DNA of 64,000 nt, taken from contig NZ_CP019062.1 of assembly GCF_002951615.1 (NCBI RefSeq), positions 2,852,001-2,916,000 of the forward strand, given 5' to 3'. Positions 17,931 through 28,689 of this stretch are shown here, in pieces. The notes under the pieces were generated by a model. It searched no databases, was not told where the DNA came from, and worked only from the letters and a program-made list of their open reading frames with translations. This stretch comes from Rahnella sikkimica. GTDB lineage: Bacteria > Pseudomonadota > Gammaproteobacteria > Enterobacterales > Enterobacteriaceae. The translations under genes and the position numbers were made by a program. Every line of letters starts with the position of its first letter. The stretch's first letter is position 1.

Positions 17931-18809
17931 ATGGATCGTTATGCAACGCTTTTTGGTGTTTTAGCCATTTTGCTGTGGAGCATGAGCGTCGCGCTTACCC
18001 GCAGTCTGTCTGAATCTCTGGGGCCTTTTGGCGCCGCCGCATCAATTTATACCGTCAGTGGGATCATGGTTTGGATGGCGGGCGGGAAACCGTCGCTGCG
18101 CGGGGAATCCGCCTCGTATCTGATTGTCTGCGGCCTGCTGTTTGTCTTTTATATGGTGGCGTTTTCACTGGCGATTGGTCTGGCACATACCCGTCAGCAA
18201 ACGCTGGAACTGGGGCTTATCAACTATCTCTGGCCGAGCCTGACGCTGCTTTTTGCCGTTCCTTTGCTGAAAATGCGCGTGCGCTGGTGGATCTGGCCGG
18301 GTGTCGTGCTGGCTTTTGTCGGTGTGCTGTGGGCCATCAGCGGCGGTCACGGGCTGGATATTCATCAGCTGATGCGTAACGTGCGCGGTAATCCGGTGGC
18401 CTACAGTCTGGCGCTGGGCGCGGCGGTGTCGTGGGCGCTGTATTCCAATCTGGTGCGCGTGATGTGCAAAGGCAAAGGCGTGCTGCCGCTGTTTCTGCTG
18501 GCGACCGGCGCGGTGCTGTGGGCGCTGTACTTCACGTATTCTTCGAACCGGATCAGCCTGACGTTACCGGCCATTCTTGAGCTGCTGGCGATGGGTGTAG
18601 TGACGGCAATTTCCTATCAGTGCTGGGATCTGGCGATGAAAAAAGGCAATGCGACGCTGGTCGCGGCGCTGTCGTATTTCACGCCGCTGTCGTCAATTCT
18701 GATTGCCGGATTGTGGCTGCACACGCTGCCGGGCGCGAGTTTCTGGCCGGGCGTGCTGATGGTCGTCGGCGGTTCGTTACTGTGCTGGACCGCCTCGCGC
18801 GGGAAGTAA
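17931..18809 (+). CDS. yddG: YddG-like DMT-family amino acid exporter
   Basis: Inner-membrane transporter of the EamA/DMT superfamily, 292 residues, ten TM segments in two five-helix repeats. It resembles E. coli YddG in several stretches, including LAILLWSMSVALTRSLSE, INYLWPSLTLLFA and the C-terminal LMVVGGSLLCW. YddG exports aromatic amino acids and related compounds. Identity is moderate, so the exact substrate is uncertain. It is convergent with yacL, two bases from its stop. It is a backbone insertion relative to E. coli. Confidence 0.8.
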   Translation: MDRYATLFGVLAILLWSMSVALTRSLSESLGPFGAAASIYTVSGIMVWMAGGKPSLRGESASYLIVCGLLFVFYMVAFSLAIGLAHTRQQTLELGLINYLWPSLTLLFAVPLLKMRVRWWIWPGVVLAFVGVLWAISGGHGLDIHQLMRNVRGNPVAYSLALGAAVSWALYSNLVRVMCKGKGVLPLFLLATGAVLWALYFTYSSNRISLTLPAILELLAMGVVTAISYQCWDLAMKKGNATLVAALSYFTPLSSILIAGLWLHTLPGASFWPGVLMVVGGSLLCWTASRGK

Positions 18810-18811
18810 AC

Positions 18812-19177
18812 TTAGCGGTAGGTTGTGACAAAACTGCGGTATTTGGCGAGGACTTGCAGAAAGTCCTCGACGCCACAAAAAGCCAGACTTTCTTCGTCGT
18901 AATAGCTCATGCCTTCTTCGATTTCATCGCCATCGAAATCCAGCTGATTAGCGCGGATCATCACTTCGTCATCGGCCAGCAGCAACGTGTATTCGTGGCC
19001 GACCCGCTGGGTCTGGCGCTCGCTGCCTTTGAGCGCAGCCAGCTCGGCTTCAACGGCATCAAGCACGCTCAGATCGCCCTTCACTTCTTCATTCAGCCAG
19101 TGACCCAGCACTTCATGGCCCATTGAAAAGCGCACTTTGACCTCACCGGTGATATCGCGCAGAAAATCGTAATCCAT
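18812..19177 (-). CDS. yacL: YacL, UPF0231 family protein
   Basis: Acidic cytosolic protein of 121 residues, family of unknown function found in gamma-proteobacteria. It matches E. coli YacL in [20 protein letters not shown] and the C-terminal [11 protein letters not shown]. The start is the ATG at 19177 after GAGGG. It lies downstream of acnB on the same strand but beyond a strong terminator, so it probably has its own promoter. Confidence 0.93.
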   Translation of the reverse strand: MDYDFLRDITGEVKVRFSMGHEVLGHWLNEEVKGDLSVLDAVEAELAALKGSERQTQRVGHEYTLLLADDEVMIRANQLDFDGDEIEEGMSYYDEESLAFCGVEDFLQVLAKYRSFVTTYR

Positions 19178-19195
19178 GGTTCAGCCCTCTGGAAA

Positions 19196-19229
19196 AATGA
19201 AAATAAAAAAGGAGGCCGAAGCCTCCTTT
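19196..19229 (-). terminator. Intrinsic terminator after acnB
   Basis: AAAGGAGGC (19208-19216) and GCCTCCTTT (19221-19229) with a CGAA tetraloop; the minus-strand tail is T-rich (TTTTATTTTC). Confidence 0.88.
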
Positions 19230-19254
19230 ACGTCAATCGCGCAAATATAACGAT

Positions 19255-21852
19255 TTAGACTGCGGTTTGGAAGATCACACCGTCAGCTTTATCCGTATAT
19301 TCGCTCAGCTTGTCGAAGTTCAGATAACGGTAAGTATCCACCGCGGTCTTATCCACTTCAGCCATATAGCCGAGATATTCTTCCGGGGTCGGCAGGCGAC
19401 CCAGCAGAGACGCGATAGCCGCCAGTTCAGCAGAAGCCAGATAAACATTGGCGCCGTTGCCCAGACGGTTCGGGAAGTTACGCGTTGAAGTCGAAACCAC
19501 GGTAGAACCGTCGGCCACACGCGCCTGGTTACCCATGCACAGTGAACAGCCCGGGATTTCAACACGCGCACCGCTCTTACCAAAGACGCTGTAGTAGCCC
19601 TCTTCCGTCAGCTGCGCGGCATCCATTTTGGTTGGTGGCGCAACCCACAGACGGGTTGGCAACGCGCCTTTATGGCTGTCGAGCAGTTTACCGGCGGCGC
19701 GGAAGTGACCGATGTTGGTCATACACGAACCGATGAACACTTCGTCGATTTTGCTGTTCTGAACAGAAGACAGCAGACGCGCATCGTCCGGATCGTTCGG
19801 CGCACACAGAATTGGCTCTTTGATATCCGCCAGATCGATTTCGATCACCGCAGCATATTCTGCATCGGCATCGGCTTCGAGCAGGCTTGGATTCGCCAGC
19901 CACTCTTCCATGCCTTTTATGCGGCGCTCGATGGTACGACGATCGCCGTAACCTTCAGAGATCATCCACTTCAGCAGCACGATGTTAGAGCTCAGGTATT
20001 CTTTGATCGGCGCCTGATCCAGTTTGATCGTACAACCGGCCGCTGAACGTTCTGCGGACGCATCCGCCAGTTCAAATGCCTGTTCAACTTTCAGTTCCGG
20101 TAAGCCTTCGATTTCCAGAATACGGCCAGAGAAGAGGTTTTTCTTACCCTTCTTCTCAACGGTCAGATGACCTTCCTGGATGGCGTAGTAAGGAATGGCA
20201 TGAACCAGATCACGTAAAGTGATACCCGGTTGCATTTTACCCTTGAAACGCACCAGAACGGATTCTGGCATATCCAGCGGCATCACGCCGGTCGCGGCAG
20301 CAAACGCCACCAGACCGGAACCCGCCGGGAAGGAAATCCCAATCGGGAAACGGGTGTGGGAGTCGCCGCCGGTACCGACAGTATCCGGCAACAGCATACG
20401 GTTCAGCCACGAGTGGATGATACCGTCGCCCGGACGCAGGGAAACACCGCCGCGGTTCATGATGAAGTCCGGCAGCGTGTGGTGCGTGGTCACGTCAACC
20501 GGCTTAGGATACGCGGCGGTATGACAGAATGACTGCATCACTAAATCAGCCGAGAAGCCCAGACACGCCAGGTCTTTCAGCTCGTCACGGGTCATCGGGC
20601 CGGTGGTGTCCTGAGACCCCACAGACGTCATTTTGGGTTCGCAATATTCGTTCGGGCGAATACCGGCAACGCCACAGGCGCGGCCCACCATTTTCTGCGC
20701 CAGCGAGAAACCTTTGTTGCTCTTGGCAACCGGCTTCGCAATGCGGAATACTTCGCTCTGAGGCAGTTTCAGCGATTCACGGGCTTTGGTGGTTAAACCA
20801 CGGCCGATGATCAGCGGAATACGGCCACCGGCGCGCACTTCATCGAGCAGCACGTCAGTTTTCAGTTCGAAAGTGGCAATCACTTCACCGGTTTCATGGT
20901 TACGCACTTCGCCTTTATACGGATAGATGTCGATCACATCGCCCATGTTCAGGTCAGACACGTCCACTTCAATCGGCAACGCACCGGCATCTTCCATGGT
21001 GTTGAAGAAGATTGGCGCAATTTTTCCGCCCAGCACGACACCGCCGCCGCGTTTGTTTGGCACATGAGGGATGTCGTCGCCCATGAACCACAGCACGGAG
21101 TTGGTCGCAGATTTACGGGAAGAACCGGTACCGACCACGTCGCCGACATAGGCCAGCGGGAAGCCTTTTTTGTTCAGTTCTTCGATCTGTTTGATCGGGC
21201 CGACGCTACCCGGTTGATCCGGATGGATACCTTCGCGTTCGTTTTTCAGCATGGCCAGCGCGTGCAACGGAATATCTGGACGGGACCAGGCATCCGGAGC
21301 CGGTGACAAATCATCGGTATTGGTTTCGCCGGTCACCTTGAAGACGGTGACGGTGATTTTTTCGGCCAGTTGCGGACGTGACAGATACCATTCGGCATCC
21401 GCCCACGACTGTAAAATTTTCTTCGCGTGTTCGTTGCCAGCGCGTGCTTTTTCTTCCACATCGTAGAAGTTATCGAACATCAGCAGCGTGTGGGACAACG
21501 CTTTGGCAGCAATTGGCGCAAGTTTGTCGCTCTCAAGCGCGTCGATCAGCGGATGAATGTTGTAGCCACCTTGCATGGTGCCCAGCAATTCAATGGCTTT
21601 TTCAGGAGTGACCAACGGGGAGGTAGTTTCGCCTTTGGCGACGGCAGCCAGGAACCCGGCTTTTACATAGGCGGCTTCGTCAACGCCCGGCGGAACACGA
21701 TTAATCAGCAGGTCTAACAGAGTGTCTTCTTCGCCTTTCGGCGGATTTTTCAGTGACTCAACCAATCCGGCCATCTGTGAAGCATCAAGTGGCTTAGGGA
21801 CGATGCCCTCTGCAGCACGCTCGGCTACGTGCTTACGGTATTCTTCTAGCAC
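19255..21852 (-). CDS. acnB: Aconitate hydratase B
   Basis: Main TCA-cycle aconitase, isomerising citrate and isocitrate with a [4Fe-4S] cluster; the apo-form binds mRNA. It has 865 residues with the AcnB order: N-terminal HEAT-like domain (about 1-160), swivel domain 4 (about 165-380; [16 protein letters not shown]), then domains 1-3 with cluster Cys ligands in [12 protein letters not shown] and [10 protein letters not shown]. The start is GTG at 21852, homologous to E. coli [10 protein letters not shown] class II CRP-type promoter lies upstream. E. coli yacH, between acnB and lpd, is absent. Confidence 0.97.
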   Translation of the reverse strand: MLEEYRKHVAERAAEGIVPKPLDASQMAGLVESLKNPPKGEEDTLLDLLINRVPPGVDEAAYVKAGFLAAVAKGETTSPLVTPEKAIELLGTMQGGYNIHPLIDALESDKLAPIAAKALSHTLLMFDNFYDVEEKARAGNEHAKKILQSWADAEWYLSRPQLAEKITVTVFKVTGETNTDDLSPAPDAWSRPDIPLHALAMLKNEREGIHPDQPGSVGPIKQIEELNKKGFPLAYVGDVVGTGSSRKSATNSVLWFMGDDIPHVPNKRGGGVVLGGKIAPIFFNTMEDAGALPIEVDVSDLNMGDVIDIYPYKGEVRNHETGEVIATFELKTDVLLDEVRAGGRIPLIIGRGLTTKARESLKLPQSEVFRIAKPVAKSNKGFSLAQKMVGRACGVAGIRPNEYCEPKMTSVGSQDTTGPMTRDELKDLACLGFSADLVMQSFCHTAAYPKPVDVTTHHTLPDFIMNRGGVSLRPGDGIIHSWLNRMLLPDTVGTGGDSHTRFPIGISFPAGSGLVAFAAATGVMPLDMPESVLVRFKGKMQPGITLRDLVHAIPYYAIQEGHLTVEKKGKKNLFSGRILEIEGLPELKVEQAFELADASAERSAAGCTIKLDQAPIKEYLSSNIVLLKWMISEGYGDRRTIERRIKGMEEWLANPSLLEADADAEYAAVIEIDLADIKEPILCAPNDPDDARLLSSVQNSKIDEVFIGSCMTNIGHFRAAGKLLDSHKGALPTRLWVAPPTKMDAAQLTEEGYYSVFGKSGARVEIPGCSLCMGNQARVADGSTVVSTSTRNFPNRLGNGANVYLASAELAAIASLLGRLPTPEEYLGYMAEVDKTAVDTYRYLNFDKLSEYTDKADGVIFQTAV

Positions 21853-22288
21853 GACATTCTCCTCGCTCTCATTGTCATTTATTATGCCTGGCTTCCATCA
21901 TCAGCATCACGTCATGCCTGTAGGGACAGGGGAATTCAAGCTGTCTGATGACTCGGGGACACTGCGGGTAAGAGGGTTTCTTTGTCTGAAACGTTACGTC
22001 CTGAACCTGAGCACAGTGCCCTTTAGCGCCTAAGCAGCATAGCAGGATTTTGCCCGCTTGTTAATTCGTTCACATAAAAGCAACATTAAATCTTTGCTGA
22101 ATCGTTGAGCACAGACGTATCGGCTGTTCATCCCAATTCGCCTTCTAGATCATCACAACAACCTTATTGGCACAAGGGAATAAATGGCAGAAATGGGAGA
22201 AAAAAGGCACAAAAAAACGCGTGAAAAAATCCTAAAAATTGTCTTTGCGAGGTGCTTTCCACTCTATCGTGCGCCGTTTTTCAGACAT
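21853..22288. other. acnB upstream region
   Basis: About 435 bp between the acnB start and the lpd terminator. It contains the acnB promoter with CRP site; the remainder, including an AT-rich part near 22180-22250, shows no convincing gene. A 68-codon plus-strand frame (22184-22390) runs into lpd antisense and lacks a ribosome-binding site. Confidence 0.6.
22036..22074 (-). promoter_or_regulatory. acnB promoter with class II CRP site
   Basis: On the minus strand TGTGA-ACGAAT-TAACA (22074-22059) matches 9 of 10 CRP consensus bases. It is followed 17 bp later by TATGCT (22041-22036), which has a TG-type extended -10. The CRP centre falls about 38-41 bp before the expected start site, the class II position. 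CRP activation of acnB is known in E. coli. Confidence 0.65.
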
Positions 22289-22317
22289 AAAAAAAGCGGC
22301 ACTTTTCAGCGCCGCTT
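22289..22317 (-). terminator. Intrinsic terminator after lpd
   Basis: AAGCGGC (22294-22300) and GCCGCTT (22311-22317) with a 10-base loop; the minus-strand tail is a run of seven T residues. Confidence 0.85.
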
Positions 22318-22338
22318 ATTCATACCGTCAGGCCGGAA

Positions 22339-23763
22339 TTATTTTTTCTTGGCTTTCGGGTTTGGCAGGTCAGTAATGCTGCCTTCGTAGATTTCTGCTG
22401 CCAGACCCACGGACTCGTGCAGAGTCGGGTGAGCATGGATGGTCAGCGCGATATCTTCTGCATCACAACCCATTTCGATCGCCAGACCAATCTCGCCCAG
22501 CAGCTCGCCGCCGTTGGTACCGACAATCGCACCACCGATAACACGGTGAGTTTCTTTGTCGAAGATCAGTTTGGTCATACCGTCTGCACAGTCGGAAGCG
22601 ATAGCACGGCCTGAAGCTGCCCACGGGAAGGTGGCGGTTTCGTAGCTGATGCCTTTTTCTTTCGCTTCTTTCTCAGTCAGGCCAACCCAGGCAACTTCTG
22701 GCTCAGTGTAGGCAATTGACGGAATGACTTTCGGATCGAAGTAGTGTTTTTTGCCGGAGATCACTTCGGCTGCAACGTGACCTTCGTGAACACCTTTGTG
22801 GGCCAGCATTGGCTGACCGACGATGTCGCCGATAGCAAAGATGTGTGGCACGTTGGTACGCATTTGTTTGTCGACGTGGATGAAGCCACGGTCGTCAACT
22901 TCGATGCCTGCAGCGCCGGCTTCCAGCAGCTTACCGTTAGGTACGCGGCCGATTGCCACCAGCACAGCGTCATAACGCTGTGGTTCGGCTGGCGCTTTTT
23001 TGCCTTCCATGGTGACGTAAATGCCATCTTCTTTGGCTTCTACGGCAGTCACTTTGGTTTCCAGCATCAGGTTGAATTGCTTGCTGATTTTCTTGGTGAA
23101 GACTTTCACCACGTCTTTATCAGCCGCAGGAATGACCTGATCAAACATTTCTACCACGTCAATCTGAGAACCCAGCGCGTGGTAAACGGTGCCCATTTCC
23201 AGACCGATGATACCGCCGCCCATCACGAGCAGACGCTCAGGGACGGTTTTCAGTTCCAGTGCGTCGGTGGAATCCCATACGCGTGGATCATCATGAGGAA
23301 TGAATGGCAGTTTGATTGGACGGGAACCCGCCGCAATAATTGCATTGTCGAAAGTGATGGTCGTTGGACCATTTTCGCCTTCAACAACCAGAGTATTTGC
23401 ACCGGTAAATTTGCCCAAGCCGTTAACGACTTTGACTTTACGGCCTTTCGCCATACCTGCCAGACCACCGGTCAGCTGGTTGATGACTTTCTCTTTCCAG
23501 AGACGCACTTTGTCGATATCGGTTTTCGGCTCACCGAAAACAATACCGTGTTCTGCCAGAGCTTTTGCTTCAGAAATAACTTTAGCAACATGCAGCAGAG
23601 CTTTTGAAGGGATACAGCCTACGTTCAGGCACACGCCACCCAGGGTGGAATAACGTTCAACCAGAACTGTCTCAAGACCTAAATCAGCGCAACGGAAAGC
23701 AGCAGAATAGCCTGCAGGGCCCGCCCCAAGTACCACGACCTGAGTTTTAATTTCAGTACTCAT
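22339..23763 (-). CDS. lpdA: Dihydrolipoamide dehydrogenase (E3)
   Basis: Flavoprotein reoxidising the lipoamide of the pyruvate and 2-oxoglutarate dehydrogenase complexes and the glycine cleavage system. It has 474 residues. FAD motif GAGPAGYSAA, redox disulfide in GGVCLNVGCIPSKAL, NAD motif GGGIIGLEMG, and the catalytic His-Glu in HAHPTLHES. The sequence is almost identical to E. coli Lpd. Two ATGs are adjacent; the second (23763) is chosen since AAGAGG is then well spaced and the N-terminus becomes MSTEIKTQ. A strong terminator after aceF implies lpd relies largely on its own promoter in the 180-bp gap. Confidence 0.97.
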   Translation of the reverse strand: MSTEIKTQVVVLGAGPAGYSAAFRCADLGLETVLVERYSTLGGVCLNVGCIPSKALLHVAKVISEAKALAEHGIVFGEPKTDIDKVRLWKEKVINQLTGGLAGMAKGRKVKVVNGLGKFTGANTLVVEGENGPTTITFDNAIIAAGSRPIKLPFIPHDDPRVWDSTDALELKTVPERLLVMGGGIIGLEMGTVYHALGSQIDVVEMFDQVIPAADKDVVKVFTKKISKQFNLMLETKVTAVEAKEDGIYVTMEGKKAPAEPQRYDAVLVAIGRVPNGKLLEAGAAGIEVDDRGFIHVDKQMRTNVPHIFAIGDIVGQPMLAHKGVHEGHVAAEVISGKKHYFDPKVIPSIAYTEPEVAWVGLTEKEAKEKGISYETATFPWAASGRAIASDCADGMTKLIFDKETHRVIGGAIVGTNGGELLGEIGLAIEMGCDAEDIALTIHAHPTLHESVGLAAEIYEGSITDLPNPKAKKK

Positions 23764-23944
23764 CATGACCTCTTAATTTATTTCCGGCGGGTCAGACGTC
23801 ATTTTTATGCTGCAACGCCCATCATCCACCGGGTCGTTCTATCCGCCCGCAGTTTACAAAATTGTTAACATATTTGAAACAACAAACGGCATACGATTTA
23901 CGTTTTCCACCTGATAATCTCTGACGGCACAAAGAGATTACCAG

Positions 23945-23973
23945 AAAAAAGCCGGCCGTTTGGCCGGCTTTTT
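23945..23973 (-). terminator. Intrinsic terminator between aceF and lpd
   Basis: Perfect GCCGGCC (23951-23957) and GGCCGGC (23962-23968) with a 4-base loop, flanked by six A and five T residues, so it works in either direction. It lies 4 bp after the aceF stop. Confidence 0.9.
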
Positions 23974-23976
23974 GGC

Positions 23977-25866
23977 TTACATCACCAGGCGGCGAATGTC
24001 AGACAGTACGTTGTTGATGATGGTAATGAAGCGCGCACCATCCGCACCGTCGATAACACGGTGGTCGAAGGAGAGCGACATTGGCATCATCAGACGCGGA
24101 ACGAATTCTTTACCGTTCCAGACCGGTTCCATCGCAGACTTGGACACACCCAGGATAGCCACTTCAGGCGCATTCACGATTGGCGCGAAGTGGGTCGTCC
24201 CGATACCGCCAAGGCTGGAGATCGTGAAGCAACCGCCCTGCATTTCAGCAGCCGTCAGCTTACCGTCACGCGCTTTCTTGGAGATAGCCATCAGTTCACG
24301 GGACAGCTCAGCGATACCTTTCTTGTTCACGTCTTTGAAGACAGGAACAACCAGGCCGTTTGGCGTATCAACCGCAACACCGACGTTGATGTATTTTTTC
24401 AGCGTCAGTTTCTGGCCATCTTCGGACAGAGAACTGTTGAAACGTGGCATCTGCTCAAGGGCAGCCGCAACGGCTTTCATGATGAAGACCACTGGCGTGA
24501 ATTTCACATCCAGTTTGCGTTTAGCCGCTTCGTCATTTTGCTGTTTACGGAACGCTTCCAGCTCAGTGATATCGGTTTTGTCGAAGTGTGTAACGTGCGG
24601 GATCATCACCCAGTTACGGCTCAGGTTTGCACCGGAGATTTTCTGGATACGGCCCAGTTCCACTTCTTCGATTTCGCCGAACTTGCTGAAATCAACTTTC
24701 GGCCAAGGCAGCATGCCCGGAATACCGCCGCCAGTGGCAGCAGCCGGAGCGGCTTCAGCGCGTTTGACCGCGTCTTTCACGTAAGTCTGAACGTCTTCGC
24801 GCAGGATACGACCTTTACGGCCGGTCCCTTTCACTTTCGCCAGATTAACGCCGAATTCACGGGCCAGACGACGGATAACCGGCGTGGCGTGAACGTAAGC
24901 GTCGTTCTCAGCGAACTCGCCTTTGCTTTCTGCTTTAACAGCAGGTGCAGCGGCTTTTTGTTCCTGTTTCGCAGGGGCAGCAGCTTCTTCTTTCTTCGCC
25001 GCCGGAGCAGGCGCAGCGCCTTCAACTTCGAAGACCATGATCAGAGAGCCGGTGCTGACTTTGTCGCCCGCAGCGATTTTGATTTCTTTCACGGTACCCG
25101 CGAACGGCGCCGGGACTTCCATTGAAGCTTTGTCGCCTTCAACGGTGATCAGTGATTGTTCAGCACTGACTTTGTCGCCCACTTTAACCATGATTTCGGT
25201 GACTTCAACTTCGTCGCCGCCGATATCAGGCACGTTCACTTCTTTGCTGCCGGTTTGTGTAGCAGCAGCCGGAGCCGCTTCTGACTTGGCTTCTGCCGCC
25301 GCCGGTGCTGCTGCACCTGAGCCTGCAACTTCGAAGACCATGATCAGAGAACCGGTGCTGACTTTGTCGCCCGCAGCGATTTTGATTTCTTTGACTTTGC
25401 CCGCGAACGGCGCAGGGACTTCCATAGAAGCTTTATCGCCTTCTACGGTGATCAGCGATTGTTCAGCTGCCACGGTGTCGCCCACTTTGACCATGATTTC
25501 GGTGACTTCAACTTCGTCGCCGCCGATATCTGGCACGTTCACTTCTTTGCTTTCGCTGGAAGCAGGAGCGGCAGCAGCAGGTTTGTCTTCTGCTTTCGCT
25601 TCCTGTTTCGCAGGTGCTGCATCAGCAGCACCGTCAGCGGCGTCGAAGATCATGATCAGTTTGCCGGTTTCGACGGTATCGCCGACCGCAACTTTAATTT
25701 CTTTGACCACGCCTGCCTGTGGAGAAGGCACTTCCATAGAAGCTTTGTCGCCTTCAACGGTGATCAGCGATTGTTCAACTTCTACTTTATCGCCCACCTT
25801 CACCATGATTTCGGTGACTTCCACTGCATCTGCACCGATGTCCGGTACGTTAATTTCAATAGCCAT
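23977..25866 (-). CDS. aceF: Dihydrolipoyl acetyltransferase (E2) with three lipoyl domains
   Basis: Core of the pyruvate dehydrogenase complex, transferring acetyl groups from lipoamide to CoA. It has 629 residues: three lipoyl domains with lipoylated Lys41, Lys145 and Lys246, each in [10 protein letters not shown]; Ala/Pro/Lys-rich linkers; an E1/E3-binding domain (about 325-365; [27 protein letters not shown]); and the catalytic domain (about 400-629) with His602 and Asp606 in [10 protein letters not shown]. Lipoyl domains 2 and 3 are nearly identical, also at DNA level. It follows aceE after 12 bp. Confidence 0.97.
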   Translation of the reverse strand: MAIEINVPDIGADAVEVTEIMVKVGDKVEVEQSLITVEGDKASMEVPSPQAGVVKEIKVAVGDTVETGKLIMIFDAADGAADAAPAKQEAKAEDKPAAAAPASSESKEVNVPDIGGDEVEVTEIMVKVGDTVAAEQSLITVEGDKASMEVPAPFAGKVKEIKIAAGDKVSTGSLIMVFEVAGSGAAAPAAAEAKSEAAPAAATQTGSKEVNVPDIGGDEVEVTEIMVKVGDKVSAEQSLITVEGDKASMEVPAPFAGTVKEIKIAAGDKVSTGSLIMVFEVEGAAPAPAAKKEEAAAPAKQEQKAAAPAVKAESKGEFAENDAYVHATPVIRRLAREFGVNLAKVKGTGRKGRILREDVQTYVKDAVKRAEAAPAAATGGGIPGMLPWPKVDFSKFGEIEEVELGRIQKISGANLSRNWVMIPHVTHFDKTDITELEAFRKQQNDEAAKRKLDVKFTPVVFIMKAVAAALEQMPRFNSSLSEDGQKLTLKKYINVGVAVDTPNGLVVPVFKDVNKKGIAELSRELMAISKKARDGKLTAAEMQGGCFTISSLGGIGTTHFAPIVNAPEVAILGVSKSAMEPVWNGKEFVPRLMMPMSLSFDHRVIDGADGARFITIINNVLSDIRRLVM

Positions 25867-25879
25867 CTGTCTTTACCTC

Positions 25880-28543
25880 TTATGCCAGACGCGGGTTAAC
25901 TTTGTCAGCATCGATGCCGAATTTGGTAATGGCTTCAGCCACTACTTTCACATCGATCTCGCCACGTTTAGCCAGTTCGCCCAGCGCAGCAACCACAACG
26001 TAGGAAGCATCAATTTCGAAGTGGTGACGCAGGTTTTCGCGGCTGTCAGAGCGGCCGAAACCGTCGGTGCCCAGAACACGGAAATCGCTGGCTGGAACGA
26101 AGTTACGGATTTGCTCGGCGAACAATTTCATGTAGTCAGTCGATGCCACGACCGGCGCATCATTCATCACCTGAGCCACATAAGGTACGCGTGGAGTTTC
26201 TGTCGGGTGCAGCATATTCCAGCGCTCACAATCCTGACCATCGCGGGCCAGTTCGGTGAACGAGGTTACGCTGTAAACGTCAGAGCCTACGCCGTAGTCT
26301 TTGGACAGGATCTGAGCGGCTTCACGCACGTGACGCAGAATAGAACCGGAGCTCATCAGCTGCACTTTACCTTTGCTACCTTCCACGGTTTCTAACTTGT
26401 AGATACCTTTACGGATGCCTTCTTCCGCGCCTTCTGGCATGGCTGGCATGTGGTAGTTTTCGTTCAGCGTAGTGATGTAGTAATAAATGTTTTCCTGCGC
26501 GTCGCCGTACATACGCACCAGACCGTCATGCATGATGACTGCCACTTCGTAGGCATACGCCGGATCGTAAGAAATACAGTTAGGGATAGTCAGCGACTGA
26601 ATGTGGCTGTGACCATCTTCGTGCTGCAAACCTTCGCCGTTAAGCGTTGTACGACCCGAAGTACCACCGACCAGGAAGCCACGCGCCTGTTGGTCACCCG
26701 CTGCCCAGCACAGGTCGCCGATACGCTGGAAACCAAACATGGAGTAGTAGATGTAGAACGGGATCATTGGCAGATCGTTGGTGCTGTAAGAGGTCGCTGC
26801 GGCCAGCCATGAAGATGCGGCACCCAGTTCGTTGATACCTTCCTGCAGGATCTGACCTTTCTCGTCTTCTTTATAGTAAGCAACCTGCTCACGGTCCTGC
26901 GGGGTGTACTGCTGGCCGTTCGGGCTGTAAATACCAATCTGACGGAACAGACCTTCCATACCGAATGTACGCGCTTCATCGGCGATGATTGGCACCAGAC
27001 GGTCTTTGATGGAGTCGTTTTTCAGCATCACGTTCAGGGCACGAACGAAAGCGATAGTAGTAGAGATCTCTTTCTTCTGCTCTTCGAGCAGTTGTGAGAA
27101 GTCTTCCAGTTTCGGCATTTCCAGCTTCTGAGTGAAGTTTGGCAGACGCGTTGGCAGGTAGCCTTTCAGCGCCGCACGACGTTCGTGCAGATATTTGTAT
27201 TCTGCAGAGTCTTTTTCCAGAGTGATGTACGGCAGTTTTTCCAGATTTTCATCGGTAACTGGCACGCTGAAACGATCACGGATATAGCGCACGCCATCCA
27301 TGTTCATTTTCTTCACCTGGTGGGCAATGTTCTTGCCTTCAGCCGCTTCGCCCATGCCATAACCTTTGATGGTATGCGCCAGGATTACGGTCGGCTGACC
27401 TTTGGTGTTCTGTGCTTTGTTCAGTGCAGCGAAGACTTTCTTCGGATCATGACCACCACGGTTCAGTGCCCAAATTTGGTCGTCGGTCATGTCTTTGACC
27501 AGCGCTGCGGTTTCCGGGTAACGACCGAAGAAGTGTTCACGAACGTATTTACCGTCGCGGGACTTGAAGGTCTGGTAGTCGCCGTCCACGGTTTCGTTCA
27601 TCAGCTGGATCAGTTTGCCGCTGGTGTCTTTACGCAGCAGTTCGTCCCAACGGTTGCCCCAAATCACTTTGATCACGTTCCAGCCGGCGCCTGCAAAGAT
27701 GCCTTCCAGTTCGTTGATGATTTTGCCGTTGCCGGTTACCGGGCCATCAAGACGCTGTAAGTTACAGTTGATGATGAAGCACAGGTTGTCCAGTTTCTCA
27801 CGGGTCGCGATGGTGATCGCACCTTTGGATTCTGGTTCGTCCATTTCACCGTCGCCCAGGAACGCATAAACGCGCTGCGCCGTGGTGTCTTTCAGACCGC
27901 GGTGATCAAGATATTTCAGGAACTTAGCCTGATAGATTGCACCGATCGGACCCAGACCCATTGATACGGTCGGGAACTGCCAGAATTCAGGCATCAGTTT
28001 AGGGTGCGGATAAGATGACAGACCTTTACCGTGAACTTCCTGACGGAAATTGTTCATCTGGTCTTCGGTCAGGCGGCCTTCAAGGAAAGCACGCGCGTAC
28101 ACGCCCGGAGAGATGTGGCCCTGGAAGTACACCAGATCGCCGCCGTCTTTCTCGTTGCGCGCACGGAAGAAGTGGTTGAAGCACACTTCGTAAACCGCAG
28201 CGGAAGACTGGAAGGATGACATATGGCCGCCCAGATCCAGATCTTTCTTGGATGCACGCAGAACGGTCATGATCGCATTCCAGCGGATTGCGGTACGAAT
28301 GTTGCGTTCCAGCTCCAGGTTACCCGGATATTCAGGTTCGTCTTCAACAGCGATGGTATTGACGTAGTTACGGCTGGCTGCACCAGCAGCGACGCTGACG
28401 CCGCCCTTACGCGCTTCACTCAGAACCTGGTCGATCAGGAACTGCGCACGCTCAACACCTTCTTCACGGATGACCGATTCGATCGCTTGTAGCCAGTCGC
28501 GAGTTTCGATCGGATCCACGTCATTATTTACACGTTCTGACAT
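25880..28543 (-). CDS. aceE: Pyruvate dehydrogenase E1 component
   Basis: Homodimeric thiamine-diphosphate enzyme that decarboxylates pyruvate and acetylates E2 lipoyl groups. It has 887 residues, same as E. coli. The ThDP motif GDGEMDEPES followed by NCNLQRLDGPVTGNG is clear; the N-terminal region ETRDWLQAIESVIREEGVER binds E2. The ATG at 28543 has a nearby AGGAAA. It is downstream of pdhR across about 165 bp that contain a terminator-like and a long-range hairpin. Confidence 0.98.
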   Translation of the reverse strand: MSERVNNDVDPIETRDWLQAIESVIREEGVERAQFLIDQVLSEARKGGVSVAAGAASRNYVNTIAVEDEPEYPGNLELERNIRTAIRWNAIMTVLRASKKDLDLGGHMSSFQSSAAVYEVCFNHFFRARNEKDGGDLVYFQGHISPGVYARAFLEGRLTEDQMNNFRQEVHGKGLSSYPHPKLMPEFWQFPTVSMGLGPIGAIYQAKFLKYLDHRGLKDTTAQRVYAFLGDGEMDEPESKGAITIATREKLDNLCFIINCNLQRLDGPVTGNGKIINELEGIFAGAGWNVIKVIWGNRWDELLRKDTSGKLIQLMNETVDGDYQTFKSRDGKYVREHFFGRYPETAALVKDMTDDQIWALNRGGHDPKKVFAALNKAQNTKGQPTVILAHTIKGYGMGEAAEGKNIAHQVKKMNMDGVRYIRDRFSVPVTDENLEKLPYITLEKDSAEYKYLHERRAALKGYLPTRLPNFTQKLEMPKLEDFSQLLEEQKKEISTTIAFVRALNVMLKNDSIKDRLVPIIADEARTFGMEGLFRQIGIYSPNGQQYTPQDREQVAYYKEDEKGQILQEGINELGAASSWLAAATSYSTNDLPMIPFYIYYSMFGFQRIGDLCWAAGDQQARGFLVGGTSGRTTLNGEGLQHEDGHSHIQSLTIPNCISYDPAYAYEVAVIMHDGLVRMYGDAQENIYYYITTLNENYHMPAMPEGAEEGIRKGIYKLETVEGSKGKVQLMSSGSILRHVREAAQILSKDYGVGSDVYSVTSFTELARDGQDCERWNMLHPTETPRVPYVAQVMNDAPVVASTDYMKLFAEQIRNFVPASDFRVLGTDGFGRSDSRENLRHHFEIDASYVVVAALGELAKRGEIDVKVVAEAITKFGIDADKVNPRLA

Positions 28544-28586
28544 GGTGCTTTTCCTTATCTGTATCTTATACGTTGGTTTATCTGGA

Positions 28587-28650
28587 GCCTGTCTTCCTGC
28601 GCTCTTGCTTTAAAAGCTCTTCGTAATGAACAAAACGCACGAAGACAGGC
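28587..28650 (-). other. Long stem-loop in pdhR-aceE spacer
   Basis: Perfect 10-base arms GCCTGTCTTC (28587-28596) and GAAGACAGGC (28641-28650), with TGCG/CGCA continuing the stem and a GCTTT/AAAGC hairpin in the loop. There is no T run, so it looks like an RNA-stability or processing element in the aceE leader. Confidence 0.5.
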
Positions 28651-28689
28651 CCGTCATGTAGTTGCCGTTAGCCCTCAAATGAAGGCTCT

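Noticed and set aside
22184..22390. 68-codon frame in the acnB-lpd gap
   Set aside because: It crosses the lpd terminator and the lpd 3' end, and has no ribosome-binding site or homology.
22744..23607. 287-codon plus-strand frame opposite lpdA
   Set aside because: Antisense shadow rich in Phe/His from the lpdA coding strand.
23850..23900. Possible ArcA site in the lpd promoter (TTGTTAACATATTTG)
   Set aside because: Too short and degenerate a match to claim, although ArcA control of lpd is known in E. coli.
24923..26395. 490-codon plus-strand frame over aceF and aceE
   Set aside because: Antisense to two certain genes; its low-complexity Ala/Ser/Thr composition mirrors the lipoyl and linker coding strand.
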